This document shows positions 1 through 5,244 of a stretch of 6,601 nt of DNA, one piece after another; the stretch's first letter is position 1, and each line of letters opens with the position of its first letter. The notes under the pieces are model-generated. The model saw only the letters and a program-made list of their open reading frames with translations. It ran no database searches and was not told the origin of the DNA. The stretch is taken from the NCBI GenBank assembly GCA_025935595.1, contig JAICUZ010000155.1, forward strand, positions 1 through 6,601, in the 5' to 3' direction. A program made the position numbers and the translations under genes. Origin of the DNA: Burkholderiales bacterium (GTDB taxonomy: Bacteria > Actinomycetota > Thermoleophilia > Gaiellales > Gaiellaceae).

Positions 1-5
1 GCTGC

Positions 6-40
6 AGCCGAAAGCCAAGAGCTCACAGCCCACAGCCGCC
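6..40. repeat. Five-unit degenerate 7-bp tandem repeat after fusA
   Basis: Positions 6-40 divide exactly into five heptamers: AGCCGAA, AGCCAAG, AGCTCAC, AGCCCAC and AGCCGCC. AGC is invariant, and the fourth base is C in four of five units. The tract starts 1 nt after the fusA stop (in transcription direction). It may continue past the window edge. No terminator hairpin or ribosome binding site is visible in it. The periodicity is seen directly; the meaning is unknown. Confidence 0.55.
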
Positions 41-41
41 T

Positions 42-2132
42 TTATGCCTTCACCTTGTTGATGATCTCTTCGGCCTTCGCCTTCGGCACTTCCTCGTAGT
101 GGCTGAACTCCATCGAGTACACCGCGCGCCCTTGCGGCTGCGAGCGGAGCTTGGTGGAGTAGCCGAACATCTCCGAGAGCGGCACGCTCGCGGCGATGAC
201 CTGCGCCTCGCCGCGCTGCGTCATGCCGCCGATCTTGCCGCGGCGCGACGACAGGTCGCCGAGGATGTCGCCCATGTACGCGTCGGGGCAGACCACCTCG
301 ACGTTCATCATCGGCTCGAGGATGATGGGGTTCGCCCGCTTCGCGGCCTCCTTGTAGGCCATCGAGCCGGCGATCTTGAACGCCATCTCGCTCGAGTCGA
401 CCTCGTGGTACGAGCCCTCGACGAGCGTGACGCGGACGTCGACGACCGGGTAGCCCGCGAGGATGCCCGACTCCATCGCCTCCTGGATGCCGAGGTCGAC
501 CGAGGGGATGTACTCGCGCGGGATGACGCCGCCCACGATCTTGTTGACGAACTCGTAGCCCGAGCCCGGCTCGTTCGGCTGCAGGTTGATCTGGGCGTGG
601 CCGTACTGACCGCGGCCGCCGGTCTGGCGGACGAACCTGCCCTCGATGCGCTCGACGCGCTTCGAGACCGTCTCGCGGTACGCGACCTGCGGCCGGCCCA
701 CGTTCGCGTCGACGGAGAACTCGCGCTTCAGGCGGTCGACGATGATCTCGAGGTGGAGCTCGCCCATCCCGGAGATGATCGTCTGGCCGGTCTCTTCGTC
801 TGAGGTGACGCGGAAGGTCGGGTCCTCCTCGGCGAGCCGTGAGAGACCACTGCCCAGCTTGTCCTGGTCGGCCTTCGACTTCGGCTCGACGGCGACCGAG
901 ATGACCGGATCGGGGAAGGTCATCGACTCGAGCACGATCGGCGCCGACTCGAGCGACAGCGTGTCGCCGGTCGTCGTCGACTTGAGCCCGACACCCGCGG
1001 CGATCTCACCCGCGCCGATCTCTTCGCGCTCCTCGCGGCTGTTCGCGTGCATCTGGAGGATGCGGCCGACGCGCTCGGTCTTGCCGGTCGTCGTGTTGAG
1101 CACGCGGTCGCCGGCCTTCAGCTTTCCGCTGTACACGCGGAAGTACGTCAGCTTGCCGACGTACGGGTCGGACATCACCTTGAATGCGAGCGCCGAGAAC
1201 GGCTCGTCCAGCGATGCCTTGCGCTCGAGCTCGCCCTCGGTCTTCGGGTCGATGCCCTGCACCGGCGGCACGTCGAGCGGGCTCGGCAGGTAGTCGATGA
1301 CGGCATCGAGGAGCGGCTGCACGCCCTTGTTCTTGAACGCGCTGCCGAGCAGCACCGGCGTGATCTCGTCCGACAGCGTGCCGATGCGGATCGCACGCTT
1401 GACCATCTCCGCGGTGACCGAGTTCTCGTCGGTGAGGTACGCCTCGAGCACCTCGTCGTCGAAGTTGGAGACGGCGTCGATCAACTGGTGGTGGTACTCC
1501 TGCGCCTGCTCGAGGAGCTCGGCCGGGATGTCCGTCACCTCGAAGTCCTGGCCGAGGTCGTCCTTGTAGACGATCGCCTTCATCTCGACGAGGTCGACGA
1601 CGCCGCGGTGGGCGTCCTCCTGCCCGATCGGGATCTGGATCGGCACGGGGTTCGCGCCGAGGCGGTCGATCATCGACTGCACGGCGGCGAAGAAGTTCGC
1701 GCCGGTGCGGTCCATCTTGTTGATGAACGCGATGCGCGGGACCTTGTACTTGTCGGCCTGGCGCCAGACGGTCTCGGACTGCGGCTGGACGCCGGCGACC
1801 GAGTCGAAGACGGCGACTGCGCCGTCGAGCACGCGCAGTGACCGCTCGACCTCGACCGTAAAGTCCACGTGCCCGGGCGTGTCGATGATGTTCACCCGGT
1901 GGTCGCGCCAGAAGGCGGTCGTCGCGGCAGACGTGATCGTGATGCCGCGCTCCTGCTCCTGCGCCATCCAGTCCATCGTCGCCGCGCCCTCGTGGACCTC
2001 GCCCATCTTGTGGGTGCGGCCGGTGTAGTAGAGGATCCGCTCCGTCGTCGTGGTCTTGCCCGCATCGATGTGGGCCATGATCCCGATGTTGCGGACGCGG
2101 TCCAGCGCCACTCTTTCTGCCATTACTGCCAA
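42..2132 (-). CDS. fusA: Translation elongation factor G
   Basis: EF-G is the GTPase that drives tRNA-mRNA translocation and, with ribosome recycling factor, splits ribosomes. The 696-residue length is normal. GTPase motifs are AHIDAGKTTTTE (P-loop, 20-31), the switch I RGITI (62-66), DTPGH (84-88) and NKMD (138-141). The beta-barrel domain II, domain III (GELHLEIIVDRL), domain IV with the GRGQYGH and YHEVDSSEMAFK segments, and the C-terminal domain V (MGDILGDLSSRRGKI, GRAVYSMEFSHYEEVP) all follow, so this is a complete canonical EF-G. The frame opens with TTG at 2130-2132, with GGAAGG 5 nt before it. An in-frame ATG three codons later (2121-2123) gives the more usual MAERVALDRVRNIGI beginning but lies about 14 nt from that ribosome binding site. 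I keep the TTG as slightly better supported; the ATG is a real alternative. It ends at TAA (42-44). Confidence 0.98.
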   Translation of the reverse strand: MAVMAERVALDRVRNIGIMAHIDAGKTTTTERILYYTGRTHKMGEVHEGAATMDWMAQEQERGITITSAATTAFWRDHRVNIIDTPGHVDFTVEVERSLRVLDGAVAVFDSVAGVQPQSETVWRQADKYKVPRIAFINKMDRTGANFFAAVQSMIDRLGANPVPIQIPIGQEDAHRGVVDLVEMKAIVYKDDLGQDFEVTDIPAELLEQAQEYHHQLIDAVSNFDDEVLEAYLTDENSVTAEMVKRAIRIGTLSDEITPVLLGSAFKNKGVQPLLDAVIDYLPSPLDVPPVQGIDPKTEGELERKASLDEPFSALAFKVMSDPYVGKLTYFRVYSGKLKAGDRVLNTTTGKTERVGRILQMHANSREEREEIGAGEIAAGVGLKSTTTGDTLSLESAPIVLESMTFPDPVISVAVEPKSKADQDKLGSGLSRLAEEDPTFRVTSDEETGQTIISGMGELHLEIIVDRLKREFSVDANVGRPQVAYRETVSKRVERIEGRFVRQTGGRGQYGHAQINLQPNEPGSGYEFVNKIVGGVIPREYIPSVDLGIQEAMESGILAGYPVVDVRVTLVEGSYHEVDSSEMAFKIAGSMAYKEAAKRANPIILEPMMNVEVVCPDAYMGDILGDLSSRRGKIGGMTQRGEAQVIAASVPLSEMFGYSTKLRSQPQGRAVYSMEFSHYEEVPKAKAEEIINKVKA

Positions 2133-2144
2133 AGCTTCCTTCCG

Positions 2145-2615
2145 TTACCAGCGGTAGTGCGCGAATGCCTTGTTGGCCTGCGCCATCCGATACATGTCGT
2201 CCTTGCGCTTGTACGCGTTCCCCTGCTGCTCGAGCGCGTCGAGGATCTCGCCGGCGAGCTTGTCGACCATGTGCTTCTCGCGGCGGTCGCGTGAGAACGT
2301 GACGAGCCAGCGCAGCGCGAGCGTGCGACCGCGCCGCTGCGGCACCTCGACCGGGACCTGGTAGTTCGCGCCGCCGACCCGGCGGGAGCGAACCTCGAGG
2401 ACCGGCGTGACCGTCTTCACCGCTTGCTCGAGCACCTCGACCGGCGGCCGCCCCGTGCGCTCGCCGACCTTCTCGAGCGCGCCGTAGACAACCTTCTCGG
2501 CGACCGACTTCTTGCCGTCCAGCATCACGCGGTTCATCAGCTGGGTGACGAGCTGGCTGTCGTAGATCGGGTCGGAGATGACCGGACGGGGCTGGATCTC
2601 TGCGCGGCGCGGCAT
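2145..2615 (-). CDS. rpsG: 30S ribosomal protein S7
   Basis: The protein has 156 residues, the usual length for bacterial S7, a primary binder of the 3' domain of 16S rRNA that begins assembly of the 30S head and touches the E site. It begins MPRRAEIQPRP and carries the family blocks LMNRVMLDGKKSVAEKVVYGAL (from about residue 26), PVLEVRSRRVGGANYQVPVEV (about 70-90) and the C-terminal ANKAFAHYRW. The ATG (2613-2615) overlaps the rpsL stop as TGATG, an arrangement that favours coupled translation. A GAGG motif 8 nt upstream, inside the end of rpsL, serves as ribosome binding site. It stops at TAA (2145-2147), shortly before fusA. In E. coli S7 represses its operon through a site in the rpsL-rpsG spacer; there is no spacer here, so that site cannot exist in the same place. 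Confidence 0.99.
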   Translation of the reverse strand: MPRRAEIQPRPVISDPIYDSQLVTQLMNRVMLDGKKSVAEKVVYGALEKVGERTGRPPVEVLEQAVKTVTPVLEVRSRRVGGANYQVPVEVPQRRGRTLALRWLVTFSRDRREKHMVDKLAGEILDALEQQGNAYKRKDDMYRMAQANKAFAHYRW

Positions 2616-2986
2616 CAGCTCGACCTCTTCGCGCCGTAGCGCGAGCGCGCCTGCTTGCGGTCGCCGACACCGGCGGTGTCGAGCGCGCCGCGAATCACCT
2701 TGTAGCGGAAGCCCGGCAGGTCGCTCGTGCGGCCGCCGCGAATCAGGACGACCGAGTGCTCCTGCAGGTTGTGGCCTTCGCCCGGGATGTAGGTACCGAC
2801 CTCGAGCCCGTTCGTGAGCCTGACTCGGGCGATCTTGCGGAGTGCCGAGTTCGGCTTACGCGGGGTGACCGTCGAGACGCGCGTGCAGACGCCACGCTTT
2901 TGCGGCGCGCCGGTGAGGGCAGGCGTCTTCAGCTTTCCGCGCTTCTTGGCGCGGCCCTTGCGAATCAGCTGGTTGACGGTGGGCAT
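2615..2986 (-). CDS. rpsL: 30S ribosomal protein S12
   Basis: The 123-residue protein matches bacterial S12 at normal length, from MPTVNQLIRKGR to a basic tail ending in KRSS. S12 lines the decoding centre of the 30S subunit and monitors codon-anticodon pairing. Diagnostic blocks are QKRGVCTRV (29-37), KPNSALRK (44-51), GEGHNLQEHS (69-78) and GGR..DLPG (84-92), including Asp89, the residue methylthiolated in several bacteria. Two positions are unusual: residue 43 is Arg (codon CGT, 2858-2860) and residue 88 is Ser (codon AGC, 2723-2725). Escherichia coli and most bacteria have Lys at both, and changes at both sites are well-known causes of streptomycin resistance. The start ATG is clear, but its upstream Shine-Dalgarno is poor. 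It is first in the str operon and its TGA overlaps the rpsG ATG by one base. Confidence 0.99.
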   Translation of the reverse strand: MPTVNQLIRKGRAKKRGKLKTPALTGAPQKRGVCTRVSTVTPRKPNSALRKIARVRLTNGLEVGTYIPGEGHNLQEHSVVLIRGGRTSDLPGFRYKVIRGALDTAGVGDRKQARSRYGAKRSS

Positions 2987-3000
2987 AAGATGTGTGGTTT

Positions 3001-3030
3001 CTCGGCGAAAGGCGACCGAGACCGGGTCTC
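3001..3030 (-). promoter_or_regulatory. Structured rpsL leader with two alternative hairpins
   Basis: The leader contains a palindrome GAGACC-G-GGTCTC (3018-3030) and a second inverted repeat CTCGG/CCGAG (3001-3005 with 3016-3020). They share positions 3018-3020 and so compete. No clear Shine-Dalgarno sequence lies within 5-10 nt of the rpsL ATG; a GAGGAG motif sits about 40 nt upstream, too far to act directly in linear RNA. This could be an autoregulatory leader, but the hairpins are short and no known ribosomal-protein leader family was recognised. Confidence 0.3.
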
Positions 3031-3041
3031 CTCGTTCGGGT

Positions 3042-3069
3042 CGTATAGGCAGGAAAAAACGGCGGGGAA
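3042..3069 (-). promoter_or_regulatory. Candidate promoter of the str operon
   Basis: A TATACG -10-like box (3042-3047) lies 16 nt after a weak TTCCCC -35 match (3064-3069, three of six positions). Transcription would start near 3035 and give a leader of about 49 nt before rpsL. The main argument is positional: the terminator ends at 3054 and rpsL begins at 2986, so a str promoter must fit between them unless read-through is high. The -35 box would overlap the terminator's distal arm. Confidence 0.35.
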
Positions 3070-3086
3070 GCGCACGGCTCCCGCCG
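3054..3086 (-). terminator. Intrinsic terminator between the accessory genes and the str operon
   Basis: On the minus strand a 7-bp GC stem (arms 3080-3086 and 3060-3066, CGGCGGG with CCCGCCG) encloses a 13-nt loop in which AGC and GCT can add three further pairs. Six T residues follow directly (3054-3059). This is a standard Rho-independent terminator for transcription coming from rpoC, the secreted-protein gene and the 101-aa gene. Its position implies that rpsL-rpsG-fusA is driven mainly by a promoter located after it. Confidence 0.88.
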
Positions 3087-3112
3087 ACCGCGGCATGGTA
3101 GCGAAACGGCTT

Positions 3113-3132
3113 CGGAGCCGCAAACGGCTCCG
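3113..3132. repeat. 8-bp inverted repeat after the 101-aa gene
   Basis: CGGAGCCG (3113-3120) and CGGCTCCG (3125-3132) pair perfectly across the loop CAAA, starting 5 nt after the stop at 3138. An alternative hairpin, CGGCT (3107-3111) with AGCCG (3116-3120), shares one arm, so only one can form at a time. No long T-run follows on the minus strand. It may stabilise the transcript 3' end or add to the terminator further on. The structure is visible; the role is inferred. Confidence 0.55.
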
Positions 3133-3137
3133 CACCT

Positions 3138-3443
3138 CTACTTCCTTACGTCGGACACCACCTGGAAGACGCCGACTGCAGCGCGCCGTCCGCCCCAGCT
3201 CTGGTAGAGCGCCCCGAGCTGCTTCGGCAACTCCTCGTCGAAGGTCTGCTCGGCCGCCGCGGCGTCCGCCGCGCTGTCGAACAGGGTGATCGAGATGAAC
3301 TCGCCGTCGCCGGCGAAGTCCATCCGCCCGGCGAAGCCCGGCATCCCCTCGACGATCGGCCGAATGATCGCTTCGGCCTCACCCATGGTCTCCTGCGCCT
3401 TCGCCATGTCCATCCCCTCGAAGCGCGCTACCCGTGCGACCAT
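3138..3443 (-). CDS. Small protein with probable ABM-type dimeric alpha/beta-barrel fold
   Basis: This 101-residue protein starts at an ATG preceded by AGGAGG at about 6 nt and ends at TAG (3138-3140). It has no signal peptide, membrane segment or cysteine. Its layout matches the ferredoxin-like dimeric alpha+beta barrel of ABM (antibiotic biosynthesis monooxygenase) and related stress-response domains: strand ~2-8, long helix ~14-33, a PGF turn (35-37), two strands (~39-43 and 48-54, the second ISITLFDS), an alanine-rich helix ~58-78 and a final strand ~89-95 (VGVFQVV). Proteins of this fold include cofactor-free monooxygenases, haem-degrading enzymes and many of unknown role. No haem ligand or catalytic residue can be assigned here, so the substrate is unknown. 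It lies 36 nt after the secreted-protein gene and is followed by hairpins and an intrinsic terminator, so it is probably the last gene of that unit. The fold is fairly likely; the function is open. Confidence 0.85.
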   Translation of the reverse strand: MVARVARFEGMDMAKAQETMGEAEAIIRPIVEGMPGFAGRMDFAGDGEFISITLFDSAADAAAAEQTFDEELPKQLGALYQSWGGRRAAVGVFQVVSDVRK

Positions 3444-3456
3444 CTTCGCCCTCCTC

Positions 3457-3462
3457 GCTCGC
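3457..3462 (-). promoter_or_regulatory. Approximate Shine-Dalgarno region for the 101-aa gene
   Basis: The minus strand upstream of the ATG at 3443 carries GAGGAGGGCGAAG directly before the start, so a full AGGAGG lies about 6 nt from the ATG (roughly 3450-3456, with GAGC further upstream). This is the best ribosome binding site in the window and fixes the start of the small gene. It suggests efficient translation of this reading frame independent of the gene before it. Confidence 0.6.
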
Positions 3463-3479
3463 GACCCCGCGGGGCGAGC

Positions 3480-5180
3480 CTAACCGAGGGAGAGGAACGG
3501 CGCCCAGTCGGTCAGGTCGACCGCAGACGGCAACGGGCGCTGGTCGTGGGTGCAGGCAAGATCGTCCAGGCTCTGATTCTCACGGCGGCGGATCCAGGTT
3601 TCGAAGGCCGCCCCTTTCAGCTCGCCGACGAGGGCAGCCCTGGCCGTCGGGGCGGCCAGCGCGAACGGGAACGCGGCGAGCGGCCCGACTTCGCCGAGCG
3701 CCGTCACCTTCTTGCCGCCGATCGTGACGGTCCGGCCGGCAGCGAGCGCAAAGACACGGTCGGCCGGCGCGAGCACGAGCGAGACCTTCTTCTTCATGCG
3801 CACGGCCCGTGCCTGAACCGAGGCGTGACTCGCGTACCAGTCCTGCACCTCTCCCGCGGTCGGCGGAGCGACATGGAGCGTCGCCTCGACCGCCCGCCGC
3901 CGGAGCTCGTCGCCGAGGATCGTCCGCGCGAGCGCCTGCGTCACCTTCGCCTTGCCGAGCGCGGCGAGGTACGCGTCCCGCGACCCGTGGAACCGGTCGA
4001 GCACCACCCCACGCTCGGCGGCCACGACGGCTGCGGGGTCGGCGCGCTTCGCGCCCGCGAGGACGGCGTGCTCGAAGACCGCGGAGAACGCGACGTCGCG
4101 GTCGCCCGTGACGCGCGCCATGGCGGCGAGGTCGGCGGCCTTCAGCGTCGCCTTCCCGAGCAGGCACACGGTCCCCGCCGGCAGCGTCGCGCCGACGTCG
4201 AGGGACTGATCGAGCTGCGCGCCCGCGAGCGCAGGCGCGTCGCAGAGCGAGTGGTCGCGCGTCCAGAGGTAGGTGCACGCGACGATCGGCTTGTCCGGGT
4301 CGTTCCCGGACGGGTTGAACGACGCCCAGCCCCACGACCAGATCGTCGGGACGTGCAGCTCGTACGCGACCTGTTTCGCCGCGAGCGCCTCCCACTTGAC
4401 GACGTCGAGCCACGTCCCGAGCGGCTGCAACCCCTCGCGGCCGCCGGCACCGCGCGTCGAAGAGAACTGCAGCATCATCCCGAGCCGGCTCGTCGGGATC
4501 CCGATCTGGATCAGGTCCTCCATCCGCGTCCGCATCACGCCGCGCAGTCTGCGGCTGCCCTGCACCGCACCCTGCTTGGCGACCGACGGGCCGCTGAAAT
4601 AGACCTCCGGCACGAGGTCTGCGACCTGCGCCGCCTGACGCCACCACTCGTCGGCCGCGTCGTCGTGTGTGTACGGCCTCTTCGGCAGGAGCAGGAACGG
4701 CCGCGCGCCGCGCTCCGCCAACCGCTGCACGAGCTCGAGCACATTCGCGCGGTACTGCGCGGTCGTCGCAGTCCACGGCGTCGGCAGGTTCGCGCCGGCG
4801 AGCTCGTTGAGCGCGATCAGCGGAGTCGCGCACCCCGACGACGCCGCCGCGGTGTCGAACAGCTTGTCGGCGCGCGCCTCGACGACGGACGGGTCAACCG
4901 GCTTCGACGGCGTGCCGACGCGGTTCACCAGATAGAGGTCGAAGTAGACGGTCTTCGCGCCCTTCGCGCGCAGCTGCGGCGGGACGATGAAGTTGGACGC
5001 CGCCCCGACGACACCCGGCCGGGCGAAGATCGTCGACCAGAACGGAACCATGCCGTCGGCGTAGTCGACCCACAGCGGCGCGGTTTGCGGAAGGCCGCAC
5101 GGGAGCGGGCCCGGGGCGTCGGCACGAGCCGACCCTCCCAGCGCGAGGAGCAACCCGAGAACGACAACGACCCGCCTCAC
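3480..5180 (-). CDS. Secreted protein: TIM-barrel/glycoside-hydrolase-like N-terminal half, SurA/PrsA-like C-terminal half; function unknown
   Basis: I do not recognise a named family. From the GTG at 5180 the protein has 566 residues and begins MRRVVVVLGLLLALGGSARA, a textbook Sec signal peptide with likely cleavage after Ala20 (A-R-A). The frame is open to another GTG at 5234, but that start lies inside a palindromic repeat and would bury the signal peptide behind 18 residues, so I reject it. Residues ~30-315 alternate strands and helices like a TIM barrel. They include an Asn-Glu pair at ~125-126 after a hydrophobic strand (PLIALNE), as in clan GH-A acid/base sites, and a Trp-rich strand (IWSWGW, ~280-285). 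Residues ~340-566 are helical, with a segment (PPTAGEVQDWYASH) resembling the SurA/PrsA helical chaperone region. Six cysteines (28, 117, 302, 313, 339, 543) would allow disulfides outside the membrane. Export is well supported; enzyme activity is inference. It ends at TAG, 36 nt before the next gene. Confidence 0.8.
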   Translation of the reverse strand: MRRVVVVLGLLLALGGSARADAPGPLPCGLPQTAPLWVDYADGMVPFWSTIFARPGVVGAASNFIVPPQLRAKGAKTVYFDLYLVNRVGTPSKPVDPSVVEARADKLFDTAAASSGCATPLIALNELAGANLPTPWTATTAQYRANVLELVQRLAERGARPFLLLPKRPYTHDDAADEWWRQAAQVADLVPEVYFSGPSVAKQGAVQGSRRLRGVMRTRMEDLIQIGIPTSRLGMMLQFSSTRGAGGREGLQPLGTWLDVVKWEALAAKQVAYELHVPTIWSWGWASFNPSGNDPDKPIVACTYLWTRDHSLCDAPALAGAQLDQSLDVGATLPAGTVCLLGKATLKAADLAAMARVTGDRDVAFSAVFEHAVLAGAKRADPAAVVAAERGVVLDRFHGSRDAYLAALGKAKVTQALARTILGDELRRRAVEATLHVAPPTAGEVQDWYASHASVQARAVRMKKKVSLVLAPADRVFALAAGRTVTIGGKKVTALGEVGPLAAFPFALAAPTARAALVGELKGAAFETWIRRRENQSLDDLACTHDQRPLPSAVDLTDWAPFLSLG

Positions 5181-5193
5181 GACGGGTCGTTGT
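5164..5193. repeat. 11-bp inverted repeat with the candidate start codon in its loop
   Basis: ACAACGACCCG (5164-5174) is the perfect reverse complement of CGGGTCGTTGT (5183-5193), leaving an 8-nt loop. The loop contains the GTG (5178-5180) proposed as start of the next gene. The hairpin covers the end of the rpoC-distal spacer and the first signal-peptide codons. No T-run follows it, so it is not a convincing terminator. It may affect initiation if the transcript begins upstream of it. The pairing is seen directly; the function is inferred. Confidence 0.55.
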
Positions 5194-5218
5194 AGCAGTG
5201 CGAACAGGTGTCTGACAC
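5189..5218 (-). promoter_or_regulatory. Candidate promoter for the secreted-protein gene (possibly leaderless)
   Basis: On the minus strand, a TACAAC -10-like hexamer (5189-5194) lies 18 nt after a GTGTCA -35-like hexamer (5213-5218), which matches TTGACA at four of six positions. The -10 box ends 8 nt before the GTG at 5180, so transcription would begin at or within a base or two of that start. This would explain why no Shine-Dalgarno sequence is visible. The -35 element would come from the palindrome pair. This is a consensus match only, and chance similarity in short hexamers is common. Confidence 0.25.
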
Positions 5219-5235
5219 CAGCGGTGTCAGACACC
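5207..5235. repeat. Paired palindromes (REP-like or bidirectional terminator) after rpoC
   Basis: GGTGTCTGACACC (5207-5219) and GGTGTCAGACACC (5223-5235) are separated by AGC. Each unit is a perfect palindrome around one central base (T or A), and the two units are also exact reverse complements. The element can therefore form two small hairpins or one 13-bp hairpin. It lies 9 nt after the rpoC stop. No U-tract follows on either strand, so it is not a standard intrinsic terminator. The structure is seen directly. A role in ending rpoC transcription, protecting the 3' end, or membership of a dispersed REP-like family is inference. Confidence 0.75.
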
Positions 5236-5244
5236 CCGCGCAGT

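Noticed and set aside
1047..1841. Plus-strand open frame of 264 codons opposite fusA
   Set aside because: It lies wholly antisense to the conserved EF-G coding region, with biased composition and no recognisable domain.
1006..2670. Minus-strand open frame of 554 codons across rpsG and fusA in another frame
   Set aside because: It runs through two certain genes out of frame and encodes Arg/Ala/Gly-rich nonsense; long open frames by chance are expected at this GC content.
2858..2860. Arg43 of S12 as a recently selected streptomycin-resistance mutation
   Set aside because: Ser88 is also non-standard and surrounding residues show lineage-specific differences, so a fixed natural variant is more likely than recent selection; a single sequence cannot settle this.
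3546..5195. Plus-strand open frame of 549 codons opposite the secreted-protein gene
   Set aside because: It is arginine-rich low-complexity translation typical of the antisense of a GC-rich gene, with no motif or signal sequence, while the minus-strand frame has a signal peptide and ordered domains.
5181..5234. Longer N-terminus for the secreted protein from GTG at 5234
   Set aside because: The 18 extra residues are largely encoded by the palindrome element, lack a ribosome binding site, and would place 18 residues ahead of a standard signal peptide.
5207..5235. Terminal inverted repeats of an insertion sequence
   Set aside because: The arms are 3 nt apart with no transposase gene between or beside them and no target-site duplication, so a local palindrome pair is the better description.
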